Positions 1 to 8,165 of a stretch of DNA of 64,000 nucleotides are shown piece after piece. The position numbers and the translations under genes were made by a program. Location of the stretch: assembly GCA_045648445.1 (NCBI GenBank), contig JAZRNY010000033.1:1-64000 (forward strand), in the 5' to 3' direction. This stretch comes from SIG607 sp045648445 (GTDB taxonomy: Bacteria; Bacillota; Clostridia; Oscillospirales; Acutalibacteraceae). How positions within the stretch are numbered: position 1 is the first letter of the stretch; each line of letters opens with the position of its first letter. The notes below the pieces were generated by a model, which was given only the letters and a program-made list of their open reading frames with translations, was not told the origin of the DNA and did no database searches.

Positions 1-70
1 TGCCCTCAAGCTCGTCCTTGAGTTCAGCAAGTACCTTTTCAGCCACTTCGTGTTCGTTATGATATTTCAT
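1..70 (-). CDS. Unknown protein, N-terminal fragment
   Basis: Only the first 23 codons are in the window; the rest lies off the left edge. The reading starts at an ATG at 70 and begins MKYHNEHEVAEKVLAELKDE, a charged, probably helical segment. The ATG lies 2 bases beyond the stop codon of the upstream minus-strand gene at 73-306, so the two are probably co-transcribed. The family is not recognised and nothing can be said about function. Confidence 0.4.
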   Translation of the reverse strand, partial: MKYHNEHEVAEKVLAELKDELEG

Positions 71-72
71 AG

Positions 73-306
73 TTATGACCTCTCTATGTAGTTTTTAAGT
101 GTGTGAATATCGTCTTTGGAAAGATGTATCTTGTATGAATCACCAAAGAATTCAAAGGCAAGCGTGAATTCATCCCCACCAAAGCCTTCGCTTAAAATAT
201 CGGCAAGAAGACGAACATCAACATCGTCCCCATCGATAACTCCAAGCATTTCTATAAGAGTGTTATTTTTTATCAAATTCCAAATCTTATCGGGAGCAAT
301 CATCAT
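73..306 (-). CDS. Small acidic protein of unknown function
   Basis: About 77 residues from the ATG at 306; a second ATG follows immediately. The frame stays open to a TTG at 339, which is less likely as a start. The protein is acidic, with GDDVDVRLLADIL and GGDEFTLAFEFFG segments and a C-terminal KDDIHTLKNYIE stretch. No membrane segment or signal peptide is visible and I do not recognise the family. It is followed within 2 bases by another minus-strand gene. Its 5' side abuts a truncated plus-strand glycosyltransferase, so the true upstream region may have been lost or replaced. It is supported by its plausible composition and tight coupling to the next gene, not by homology. Confidence 0.4.
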   Translation of the reverse strand: MMIAPDKIWNLIKNNTLIEMLGVIDGDDVDVRLLADILSEGFGGDEFTLAFEFFGDSYKIHLSKDDIHTLKNYIERS

Positions 307-337
307 TCCCGCTTTTGCAGTACGAAGGATAATCTCC

Positions 338-691
338 AAGGGCTTTCATGCCGATCAGATTCTCCTGGTCGAGAATGTCATCGGTGAAATTGAGAAAAAC
401 GATTGGACAAACGTAGCAGATTTTGAACATCAGCTTTGCCGCTATGCGTGCTTTATGTGCTTTACCGTTTTGGCAGCCGCGGCAGAGGGAAACCACAAAG
501 CGAGCATCAAAGCGATTCGGGAGAACATCGAGGGCTCTCGGCATAACGCTCTCATCGACTGCGCGGAGTTTGGAACCATTTCTCCCAAAAGCCGCATGGC
601 GATTTTTTTGATGAAGAAGAAACGTTACAAAACAGCTTATTCTGTTTTGAATTTGGCAGGAAAGATTCGAACAATTTTGGGGAGAGGGTGA
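338..691 (+). pseudogene. GT2 glycosyltransferase, C-terminal remnant
   Basis: About 117 codons encode what looks like the helical C-terminal tail of a family 2 glycosyltransferase. It begins near GFHADQILLVENVIGEIEKN and ends with a basic tail containing SPKSRMAIFLMKKKRY. The whole N-terminal GT-A catalytic domain (nucleotide-binding and DxD motifs) is missing. There is no start codon with a ribosome binding site where the homologous region begins. The frame is open further left to about 116, but that stretch is a Ser/Pro-rich shadow of the minus-strand gene at 73-306. The stop is 4 bases before the next glycosyltransferase, so it once headed or belonged to the same operon. The break near 338 may be a real rearrangement or an assembly join. 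Confidence 0.6.
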
Positions 692-695
692 AAGT

Positions 696-1763
696 ATGAA
701 ACCGGATGTATCGGTCATTATGAGCGTATATAACGGGGAACTGTATCTGCGCGAAGCGATCGAGAGTATCTTGCATCAAACCTTGCAGAATTGGGAACTG
801 ATCGTCATCAATGACTGTTCCACCGATTCCACCGCCGAAATCCTTGCGGAATTTGCAGAGCGGCATGAAAGAATCAAAGTGCATCCCAACGAAGTCAATC
901 TGCGCCTTCCCACCTCGCTCAACAAGGCGGTCTCGCTTGCAAGTGGGCGATACATTGCGAGAATGGATGCAGACGATATTTCTCTTCCCACACGTTTGGA
1001 ACAGCAAGTCCGCTTCATGGATGCGCACCCGGATGTGGATTTGTCCTCCTGCAGGTTTATGACCATGAAAAACGGGGTGTATGCCTCGGGGGGAGCCGGC
1101 GGACGGTGTGACGATGATGCGCTCCGCGCAATGCTCTTGGTGGCAAACCCGATTTTGCACCCGGGCGTGATCGCAAAGGCAGATGTGATGAAAGCCTTCC
1201 CGTACGATAAAAACCACACCTGTACCGAAGACTTGGAACTGTGGACACGGATGGCAATGGCGGGGAAAACACTTGCAATCTTGCCCGAGTGTCTGCTGCT
1301 GTACCGTCTGCATGACAAGCAAATCACCAGTACCACGCTGGAACGTCAGCGCACCGAGGTGCTGACCGTTCAAGACAAGTACTACGCAGCGTTTGCCGAA
1401 GTCATGGATGCGGAAACGCAAAATTTCTATATTGACGGGGTCTATTTCCGAACAAAAGCAGAGATCAAACCTTTCTTAACCTATGCAAAGTGGCTTAGAA
1501 ATGTAACGAAACAAACGCTCCCAAAGAACGCGGTGAATTATGCGCTTTTGGAAGTGTTGGCGGAATACAAGCGCCATGGCGTGAAGAAAGCAGATGTGGT
1601 CAAAGCGATGTTGACGTTCCCACCGTGTTTCCTCATGCGTGAACTGCGGAGAAGAAAACGTGCAGCAAATGCGGACATTGCAAAGTGCCGTGCGGTTGCC
1701 GAGGGGCTGGGCCTCCGCCAAACCTCGGGAAGCGAGGAATATCCAATTTATGAAAGCGAATAG
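696..1763 (+). CDS. Family 2 glycosyltransferase
   Basis: A 355-residue inverting GT-A glycosyltransferase, expected to move a sugar from a nucleotide-sugar donor in polysaccharide or glycolipid assembly. The N-terminus DVSVIMSVYNGELYLREAIESILHQT is the typical GT2 start, NDCSTDST follows, and a DAD metal-binding motif lies at residues 91-93. The C-terminal third is helical and basic. No membrane helix is obvious, so it is probably cytoplasmic or peripheral. The ATG at 696 follows GGGGAGAGGG. It lies between the glycosyltransferase remnant (4 bases upstream) and an EAL protein (14 bases downstream), in an operon mixing glycosyltransferases with cyclic-di-GMP phosphodiesterases. The sugar specificity cannot be read. 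Confidence 0.88.
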   Translation: MKPDVSVIMSVYNGELYLREAIESILHQTLQNWELIVINDCSTDSTAEILAEFAERHERIKVHPNEVNLRLPTSLNKAVSLASGRYIARMDADDISLPTRLEQQVRFMDAHPDVDLSSCRFMTMKNGVYASGGAGGRCDDDALRAMLLVANPILHPGVIAKADVMKAFPYDKNHTCTEDLELWTRMAMAGKTLAILPECLLLYRLHDKQITSTTLERQRTEVLTVQDKYYAAFAEVMDAETQNFYIDGVYFRTKAEIKPFLTYAKWLRNVTKQTLPKNAVNYALLEVLAEYKRHGVKKADVVKAMLTFPPCFLMRELRRRKRAANADIAKCRAVAEGLGLRQTSGSEEYPIYESE

Positions 1764-1777
1764 CAGGTGGCATCTAA

Positions 1778-3157
1778 ATGAAATTGTTTGAGTATCCGGT
1801 TTTTGAATATCCTTATGTGATTATCACGATTCTTGTGTGTCTCATCCTTTTGATGGTGTTGATCGGGCTGTACTTTACCATGCGCTCGGTCCGGACCGCC
1901 AAAGGAACCACGGAGAAAGGCTTTTGCGGCATCGGTAAAATTGAAGCGGATTTTGAAAAAGCGGGAGAGGTGCGAAAAAACCGCTCGGTTGTCTATGTTT
2001 CGCTTCCGCTTGACGGTGTAAAACGCCTGTATTCCGAGTCTAAGGCAGCGAGAATGTACGATCAGGTCAAGAGGCTGTTGTTTCAACACTTTTGCCTCGA
2101 GGGAGACGGAGAACTCTCTCTGTATGGAAACGAGAATTTCGTTGCGCTGGTCGGTCTGGAAGATGCCGCGCTTGCACGGCGCATTGAAACATGCTTTGCG
2201 GAAATCAACGAGGTGTTTTCGGGGCACGGCGCAGTGGGTGTTTGCCGTGTAAGATTCGGTTATTTCTGTACCGCATCCACCGAGGTTTCTTTCAAAACCG
2301 CACTTTCGCGTGCAAAGCAAGCGTGCAGCATGGCAGAAGACCGAGAGGTTTTGTCTTGCTGTTGGGACAGTTTCGGCGGCAAGGAATTTGAACGGAAAGT
2401 AAAAATTGAAAACAGCATTCAGAATGAAATTGATAACAACCGTTTTTTTCTGGAATACCAGCCGATCTTAGATGCGAAAACCGGTAGCCTCATGGGTGCG
2501 GAGGTGCTCTCACGTCTCAATTCTCCCACCGAAGGGGTGATCACTCCGGGGGTGTTCCTCTCGGCGGTCAACAATGTTGGTCTCAATAAGAAGTTTGATT
2601 ACTATATCTTTGAGAAAAATTGCAAATGGATCGCAAGCGACAAAGAAAAGCGGACGCAATATGTTTACACCATCAACTTTTCACGCGATACCTTGTGTGA
2701 TAAGGCTTTGGCGGAGACCGTGATCGGAATTGCAGAACGCTACGGAATCGACTATTCCTGCATCGCGGTAGAAATTCTGGAAGATAAGAGCTTAAACGAA
2801 GCGGAAACTGCTGTCATGGTCGAAAACCTTTCCCGCTTAAAAGAAAAAGGAATTCTCCTCTTACTCGATGATTTCGGAAAAGGTTATACCAATTTTAGCG
2901 ACCTCGCGGAGTTTACCGTTGACATTGTGAAAATCGATCAGTCCATCACTCAGAACGCAACCAACCAAACCGGATTCGTGATTTTGAAAAATATCATCCA
3001 GACCGCGCATGACTTGGGGTTCCAGACACTCTGTGAGGGGATTGAAACCGAGCAGCACAGAAAAACAGTGGTAGATGCGGGTTGTGACCTTGTGCAAGGC
3101 TTTTATTTCTACAAGCCCATGCCGGTCACGCAGCTTGAGACACTATTTGAAGCATAA
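1778..3157 (+). CDS. Membrane EAL-domain protein with degenerate GGDEF-like region
   Basis: This 459-residue protein has one N-terminal membrane helix (about residues 13-34), a middle region resembling a GGDEF domain without its signature, and a C-terminal EAL domain. EAL domains hydrolyse cyclic-di-GMP to pGpG. Expected active-site residues are present: Glu242 in EVLSR, an Asn in INFSRD, Glu in EILED, Asp364-Asp365 in LLDDFGKGY, Lys in VKIDQS, Glu in CEGIET and Gln in QGFYFYKPMP. The motif reads EVL rather than EAL, a conservative change. An active phosphodiesterase is therefore plausible, with the degenerate GGDEF part possibly regulatory. It lies between two glycosyltransferase genes, which suggests control of a glycan by cyclic-di-GMP. 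Confidence 0.88.
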   Translation: MKLFEYPVFEYPYVIITILVCLILLMVLIGLYFTMRSVRTAKGTTEKGFCGIGKIEADFEKAGEVRKNRSVVYVSLPLDGVKRLYSESKAARMYDQVKRLLFQHFCLEGDGELSLYGNENFVALVGLEDAALARRIETCFAEINEVFSGHGAVGVCRVRFGYFCTASTEVSFKTALSRAKQACSMAEDREVLSCCWDSFGGKEFERKVKIENSIQNEIDNNRFFLEYQPILDAKTGSLMGAEVLSRLNSPTEGVITPGVFLSAVNNVGLNKKFDYYIFEKNCKWIASDKEKRTQYVYTINFSRDTLCDKALAETVIGIAERYGIDYSCIAVEILEDKSLNEAETAVMVENLSRLKEKGILLLLDDFGKGYTNFSDLAEFTVDIVKIDQSITQNATNQTGFVILKNIIQTAHDLGFQTLCEGIETEQHRKTVVDAGCDLVQGFYFYKPMPVTQLETLFEA

Positions 3158-3170
3158 TTAGGTGATTTGA

Positions 3171-4145
3171 ATGTTATCGATCATTATTCCTGCATACAAC
3201 GAAGAACGCTGCATTCGGCGTGCATACGACACAATTCAAGCGTTGATGCAAGCGCATGAGATTGTGTGTGAGTTTCTTTTTGTAGATGATGGCTCTCAGG
3301 ATCAGACGTTTGAAATCATAACCCAACTTGCAAGTGAGCACGACAATGTGGTGGGGCTGCACTTTTCCCGCAATTTCGGCAAAGAATCCGCAATCTCGGC
3401 GGGGCTTGGCGCGGTAAATGGAGCGTGTGCGGTTGTGATCGACTGTGACCTGCAGCATCCGCCCGAAACAATTGTCGAGATGTACCGCTTGTGGGAGCAG
3501 GGGTATGAGATCGTGGAAGGGGTCAAGCGTGACCGCGGCGCAGAGAAGAAACTGCACGGAGTAGGTGCAAAAATCTTCTACTCCCTCATCAGCCGCATGG
3601 CGGGGTTTGACATGGCCAATTCCTCCGACTTTAAGCTGTTGGATCGGAAAGTGGTGGATGTGCTCAGCCGTATGCCAGAGCGTGGGTTCTTCCGCGCCAT
3701 CTCTTACTGGGTCGGCTACAAAAAGACAACCGTTGATTATGATGTGAGAGAGCGGGTTGACGGGCAGTCCAAATGGTCTACCCGAGGGCTCGTGAAATAT
3801 GCGCTTTCCAACATTTCTTCCTATTCCACCGCGCCCATGCAAACGGTCACAGTCCTTGGCTGCATCATGCTGGTCATCTCGGTAATCTTCGGGGTGTGGG
3901 CGCTGATCGATAAAATTGTGGGCAGAGCGCTGGAAGGTATGACCACCGTAATCATCATTACGATCTTCATCGGTAGTATCATTATGATCAGCCTTGGCAT
4001 CATCGGCTATTATATTGCACGGATCTACGAGGAAATCAAGGGCAGACCCAAGTATATTATTTCATCGACTACAAAGAGTAAACAGAAGTCCTATGCTCAT
4101 TCTACAGAACAAGGGGGGAGCGAAGATGCAACGAGAAACAACTGA
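3171..4145 (+). CDS. DPM1/GtrB-like polyprenyl-phosphate glycosyltransferase
   Basis: This 324-residue protein has an N-terminal GT-A domain (MLSIIIPAYNEERCIRRAYD, then DDGSQDQT and the acidic DCDLQHPP motif) and two C-terminal membrane helices, about residues 225-250 and 262-285. This is the layout of dolichyl/undecaprenyl-phosphate sugar transferases (DPM1, GtrB, ArnC). They load a sugar onto a lipid phosphate at the inner membrane face for use outside the cell. The last 20 bases overlap the start of the next EAL gene, which indicates tight co-expression. The donor sugar is unknown. Confidence 0.88.
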   Translation: MLSIIIPAYNEERCIRRAYDTIQALMQAHEIVCEFLFVDDGSQDQTFEIITQLASEHDNVVGLHFSRNFGKESAISAGLGAVNGACAVVIDCDLQHPPETIVEMYRLWEQGYEIVEGVKRDRGAEKKLHGVGAKIFYSLISRMAGFDMANSSDFKLLDRKVVDVLSRMPERGFFRAISYWVGYKKTTVDYDVRERVDGQSKWSTRGLVKYALSNISSYSTAPMQTVTVLGCIMLVISVIFGVWALIDKIVGRALEGMTTVIIITIFIGSIIMISLGIIGYYIARIYEEIKGRPKYIISSTTKSKQKSYAHSTEQGGSEDATRNN

Positions 4146-4908
4146 GCGTATTTTACAAGGGATTAAAAACCGTGAGTTTCAAATGCATCTCCAGTTTGTT
4201 GTTGATAATAAAACCAAAAAAATCGTTTCTGCAGAAGCACTGTCACGGTGGAATTGTCCGCAAAAAGGCATCATCGGGCCGGGTGCGTATATCGGGCATA
4301 TGGAAGAAGCGGGTCTCATCAGTATGCACGACTTCTATATGTTCGAACTTGCATGCCATCAATTGGCGAAATGGCGCGGGACGAAGCATGAGGATTTATC
4401 CATTTCGTGCAACTTTACCCGCATCACCCTTTCGGAAGAGGATTGCATTGAAAAACTGATTGAGATTTCAAATCGGTACGACTTTGACAAGTCCAAGCTT
4501 GCCATCGAAATCACCGAGGATGCAATGGAAAAGAATCTGGAGTTCGCGCAGAGAAATGTGATGCGCTGCAAAGAGCTCGGTTTCCGTGTGTATCTGGACG
4601 ATTTGGGCAACGGCTATACTTCGCTTTCGAATCTGTGCGATTATCCCATTGATGTTGTGAAAATCGACCGTGATATTCTGCTGAAAGCCGAAACCGAGCG
4701 AGGAAAAGCGCTGCTCTCCGGCATCATTGCGCTTGCACACAGTATGAACATGGGTGTGATTTGCGAAGGGGTGGAAACTGTGGAGCAAAATACACTGATT
4801 TCACAGTCGAATTGCGATTTTATCCAGGGTTGGTATTATGCAAAGGCGATGCCTGTGGATGAGTGCGAAGCGTTTATCGAACAGCATACAATGAAGTTTT
4901 TACATTGA
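4126..4908 (+). CDS. Stand-alone EAL-domain cyclic-di-GMP phosphodiesterase
   Basis: This 260-residue protein is a single EAL domain without membrane helix or sensor. Catalytic signatures are all present: Glu37 in AEALSRW, NFTRITLS, AIEITED, Asp158-Asp159 in YLDDLGNGY, VVKIDRD, CEGVET and IQGWYYAKAMP. It should hydrolyse cyclic-di-GMP in the cytoplasm. The ATG at 4126 was chosen because AAGGGGGGAG sits just upstream; the frame is open further left to 3994 but that part reads as a shadow of the glycosyltransferase. It overlaps the preceding gene by 20 bases and ends the operon before a strong terminator. Confidence 0.87.
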   Translation: MQRETTERILQGIKNREFQMHLQFVVDNKTKKIVSAEALSRWNCPQKGIIGPGAYIGHMEEAGLISMHDFYMFELACHQLAKWRGTKHEDLSISCNFTRITLSEEDCIEKLIEISNRYDFDKSKLAIEITEDAMEKNLEFAQRNVMRCKELGFRVYLDDLGNGYTSLSNLCDYPIDVVKIDRDILLKAETERGKALLSGIIALAHSMNMGVICEGVETVEQNTLISQSNCDFIQGWYYAKAMPVDECEAFIEQHTMKFLH

Positions 4909-4920
4909 GCGAGCAGAGAA

Positions 4921-4970
4921 AAACGAATCTAAAAAAGCGGAGTTCCACTCCGCTTTTTTTAGATTCGTTT
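4921..4970. terminator. Bidirectional rho-independent terminator
   Basis: A GC-rich stem (GCGGAGT / ACTCCGC, loop TCC) flanked by A and T runs lies between the convergent EAL gene and the minus-strand three-domain protein. The pairing continues outward through AAACGAATCT / AGATTCGTTT. The right arm of the stem is therefore the last codons of the minus-strand gene, whose stop codon is inside the hairpin. Confidence 0.85.
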
Positions 4971-7091
4971 ATCAAACATCTTAATCCCTGTATTTTTCAG
5001 GAACCGATACAGTTCCTGCAGTCGAAACCCATCATATTCTTCGCAATCGTGGCAGTCTGAACCAATGCTGACGATAACGCCTGCGTTTCGCACAATGTCT
5101 GCCTTTTTCGGATCGCTCATAAAATCCAAAACATATTGATGTTCGTGATAGTTGTGGATGCTGTCGTAACTCACGTTCATTTCCCAGAACACATTGTTCT
5201 TGGCCATTTGGGCAAAGAACTCCTCATACGCAAACCCGTACTTGTCACAGTATTCGAACAAATCCGTGTGCGCCACGCCGCAAAGAATCCCGAGCCGTTT
5301 GCAGAATTGGAACAACTCTTTGCCGACAATGCTGTCATCGTAGGTGATGTGTTCGATCAGACAGTAGTCGTAATCCTTTATTTCGGCCGGGTCTTCTATG
5401 TCAAAGTTTTCGGGGATGGTTGCGATCTCGATCCCGCAAAGAAGCGTAATTCTGTCGCGGTACTCGTCCGCAAGTGCGCGCATCTCCTGCAGATACCGGG
5501 CTTTTCTCGCCCCGATTCCGTAACTGTGATCACAGATTCCAAGCAGAGATACTCCGTGTTCGATTGCGGTTTCGATCAAATCATGCGGATCGTCTTTCCC
5601 GCAGCCGCTGTAATAAGTGTGAGTGTGAAGATCAAATGCCGCGATTTTTTGCTCGGAGAACGTTTTGAGAGTGGTCTCATATGCACCTTGCGGTCTCATT
5701 TCAAAGATGAGAGGGGCCTTGTTGATTCTTCCGAAACTCCAATACTTGAAAAAAGACGCATAGCTGATCAAGCTTCCGTAAACATCGGTGATCGGCATGT
5801 GGTTGTTGAATGTTCCGTCGGTCAGCGTTACCTGGTGGATATGATATCCGACCACATGTTTCCCGAGTTGGGAAAGCCATGTGCTGATTTGATATGTTTG
5901 ACTGAACGGTGCGTTGTTTCGGGCGTGGCCGATGTCGAAATTGATGCCGATCTTGTGTTTGCACCGATCGCCCAGCATCGTCATAAAGGTAAGACATTCT
6001 TCCGGGAGATATCCAAACCGTCTGGTGTCATCCGGCGCTTCGGCGGCGGTCATATGCATGTTCTCAACGCCGATTACCATTTCGTGCTCAACCGTGTTGA
6101 ATGCTTCTGCCAAGTAGTCGCAGATGCGCTCCAAAGCGTGGGGCTCAGACTTCGTCGTGCTCACAGACACGCACGGAACATGCTGGGTGAAGCGGTCGGC
6201 ATGAAGCCGGTTTGCCAGTTGCATGAACCGCTCAAGATCCTGTGTTTCCGCCACGCCGTCCCGATAGACAACATCCGGCAAATGAATGCACAGCGTTTCG
6301 CCGCCGACTTCGCGCCAGTTTGCAATATGGGCGGCAAGTTCGGACTCCTCTGCACTCAAGCAGTTCGGCCTGAGTTCCAGGTGCTTCAGCCCGTGTTTGG
6401 TGCAGAAATCAATGTGCGAAATCGTGTCATAACAGGAAATTCCGAAATACCCCTCCAAATCATTCGGAATCGGGGAGAAGTAGTATGCTTTTCGCAGGTT
6501 TTTGGTATCGGTATCGTAATAGGTGATACAAGGACATTCGCCAATCGCTTTGTCGGGATCCATTGCCTGCAAGGCGATGTTGTTTTCTTCGACCTTGGTT
6601 TCGTGCAAATGACCGTAAAACAAGCGTGTATCTTTGTGGGTTTTACGCCACTCCAACATTTTTTGGGCATACTCAGGGGCCAAGGCATCAATCGGATGAT
6701 GCATAAATACAATGCTCGTTTCGTCCGCTGTTTCAATCAGTGCAAATTGTTCCTCGGATACCGTGGCATCACAGTCGTTTACCGCAAAGATTGTAACACC
6801 GCCAAAGTCATGTTTACACGCTGAGCAGATTTTTTTGATTTGATGGCAATACTCGCGGCATCGGAGATCGGAGTTTCCGGGGATGAACAAAAACGGAAGG
6901 TCGAGCCGCTGCATACTTTCAACAAACCATTGGTACGTGTCAAGGTTCCCGTCACAGGTGACATCGCCGGCATAGACAATGCAGTCCGGCTTTTTTCTGC
7001 CAATGTCTGCGATTGCCCATTCCAAAACATCGTATTGCAAGGCGTTCTGATCAAACGGCAAATGCAGATCGCACAGGAAACAGATTTTCAA
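4959..7091 (-). CDS. Metallophosphoesterase / sugar-isomerase-like TIM barrel / PHP triple fusion
   Basis: A protein of about 710 residues with three metal-dependent domains. Residues 1 to about 165 are a calcineurin-like phosphoesterase: CDLH, GDVTCDGN, GNSD, HHP and GHLH motifs. About 215-480 resemble an AP-endonuclease-2 / xylose-isomerase TIM barrel, with GVENMH, NFDIGHARNN and GYHIHQV as likely metal-binding loops. About 485 to the end is a PHP domain: DLHTHTYYS, GICDHS, GVAHTD and GSDCHD. No signal peptide, so cytoplasmic. I chose the TTG at 7091 because GGAGG lies 8 bases upstream; a GTG at 7112 in the same frame has no such site. Substrate unknown; phosphoesters or nucleic-acid fragments are possible. 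It stands alone between the EAL operon and nadA. Confidence 0.82.
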   Translation of the reverse strand: MKICFLCDLHLPFDQNALQYDVLEWAIADIGRKKPDCIVYAGDVTCDGNLDTYQWFVESMQRLDLPFLFIPGNSDLRCREYCHQIKKICSACKHDFGGVTIFAVNDCDATVSEEQFALIETADETSIVFMHHPIDALAPEYAQKMLEWRKTHKDTRLFYGHLHETKVEENNIALQAMDPDKAIGECPCITYYDTDTKNLRKAYYFSPIPNDLEGYFGISCYDTISHIDFCTKHGLKHLELRPNCLSAEESELAAHIANWREVGGETLCIHLPDVVYRDGVAETQDLERFMQLANRLHADRFTQHVPCVSVSTTKSEPHALERICDYLAEAFNTVEHEMVIGVENMHMTAAEAPDDTRRFGYLPEECLTFMTMLGDRCKHKIGINFDIGHARNNAPFSQTYQISTWLSQLGKHVVGYHIHQVTLTDGTFNNHMPITDVYGSLISYASFFKYWSFGRINKAPLIFEMRPQGAYETTLKTFSEQKIAAFDLHTHTYYSGCGKDDPHDLIETAIEHGVSLLGICDHSYGIGARKARYLQEMRALADEYRDRITLLCGIEIATIPENFDIEDPAEIKDYDYCLIEHITYDDSIVGKELFQFCKRLGILCGVAHTDLFEYCDKYGFAYEEFFAQMAKNNVFWEMNVSYDSIHNYHEHQYVLDFMSDPKKADIVRNAGVIVSIGSDCHDCEEYDGFRLQELYRFLKNTGIKMFDKRI

Positions 7092-7183
7092 CAGAATCAC
7101 CTCCGAAAGCACACGTTGGCATTATTATACTACAATCAAATTGGAACTGCAACTCGAGCCGGCACATGTTTTTTGTTGTTCGG

Positions 7184-7209
7184 TTTACAGATAAGTTGAC
7201 AGATGTAAA
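7184..7209. promoter_or_regulatory. Possible NiaR operator over the nadA promoter
   Basis: TTTACA (7184-7189) and TGTAAA (7204-7209) form an inverted repeat, and the half sequences extend partly (ACAGAT occurs twice). The TTGACA at 7196-7201 lies between the arms and would be a consensus -35. About 17 bases later is TAATGT (7219-7224), a weak -10. A site here would let the niacin-responsive repressor NiaR, encoded at the end of this operon, control nadABC. The assignment to NiaR is inference from position. Confidence 0.4.
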
Positions 7210-7264
7210 ATAATATGTTAATGTTTATAGGAATATTTTACAGCGTATGAGGTGGAAGATTGCA

Positions 7265-8164
7265 ATGGAACAACAAATCGAGAGGTTGAAATCGGCAAAG
7301 AATGCGGTCATCCTTGCACATTACTATGCCCCCGATGAGGCACAGAAAGTTGCCGATTATGTCGGCGATTCGTTTTATCTTGCCAAGGTCGCAAAAAGCA
7401 CAGCGGCCGATATCATTGTTTTCTGCGGCGTGTCTTTTATGGGAGAAAGTGCAAGAATCTTAAATCCTGATAAAAAAGTATTGATGCCTGATTTGTCAGC
7501 CGATTGTCCTATGGCGCACATGGTTCGCCCCGGGCTCATTTCGGAACTGCGCAGTCAATATGATGATCTTGCGGTTGTGTGCTATATCAATTCAACCGCG
7601 GAACTGAAATGCCAAAGTGATGTATGTGTCACATCGTCAAACGCGGTTCAAATTGTGAGATCACTGCCAAACAAAAATATTTTCTTTATTCCGGACCGCA
7701 ATCTCGGCAGATTTGTTGCCGAACAGGTCCCGGAAAAGAATGTGATCATCAATGACGGGTACTGCCCGATCCATGCGGCGATTACCGAAGCGCAGTTGCT
7801 CCGTGCAAAACAACAGCACCCTGATGCCTTGGTCCTTTCGCATCCGGAATGCGAGCCGGAGATCCTTGCGTTATCCGATTACATCGGAAGTACAGCGGAG
7901 ATCATTGCATATGCCAATCAGTCGGAGAAACAAGAGTTTATCATTTGCACAGAAGACGGAGTGAAATACAAACTGATGACCGATCATCCGGAAAAACACT
8001 TTTATTTTGTCGCACCGTCACCTTGCTGTACCGATATGAAACGCAATACGCTTGAAAACATCCTGTCGGTTCTTGAAAAAGAAGATCAAGTCGTTGAAGT
8101 GCCTGAGGAGACACGGTCCCGTGCCCTTGTTCCGCTTGACAAAATGCTGGAGTGTGCAAAGTGA
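7265..8164 (+). CDS. nadA: Quinolinate synthase NadA
   Basis: NadA condenses iminoaspartate with dihydroxyacetone phosphate to quinolinate, using a 4Fe-4S cluster, in de novo NAD synthesis. About 299 residues, normal for the family. Visible signatures include AHYYAPDEAQKVADYVGDSFYLAK near the start, VFCGVSFMGESA, MPDLSADCPMA, HPECEPE and a C-terminal SPCCTDMKRNTLENI. The cluster cysteines fall in CGVSFM, HPECEPE and PCCTDMK. The ATG at 7265 was preferred over the ATG at 7247 because GAGGTGG at 7250-7256 serves it. nadB follows after one base. Confidence 0.96.
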   Translation: MEQQIERLKSAKNAVILAHYYAPDEAQKVADYVGDSFYLAKVAKSTAADIIVFCGVSFMGESARILNPDKKVLMPDLSADCPMAHMVRPGLISELRSQYDDLAVVCYINSTAELKCQSDVCVTSSNAVQIVRSLPNKNIFFIPDRNLGRFVAEQVPEKNVIINDGYCPIHAAITEAQLLRAKQQHPDALVLSHPECEPEILALSDYIGSTAEIIAYANQSEKQEFIICTEDGVKYKLMTDHPEKHFYFVAPSPCCTDMKRNTLENILSVLEKEDQVVEVPEETRSRALVPLDKMLECAK

Positions 8165-8165
8165 T

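Noticed and set aside
116..337. N-terminal extension of the glycosyltransferase remnant frame
   Set aside because: Ser/Pro/Arg-rich translation opposite the 73-306 gene; homology to GT2 only begins near 338.
552..1421. Minus-strand open frame of 289 codons opposite the GT2 gene
   Set aside because: Cys/His/Arg-rich composition typical of an antisense shadow; the plus strand encodes a clear glycosyltransferase.
5136..6824. Long plus-strand open frame of about 562 codons opposite the three-domain protein
   Set aside because: It is antisense to a protein with clear metallophosphoesterase and PHP motifs, has no good ribosome binding site and its translation shows no family pattern.
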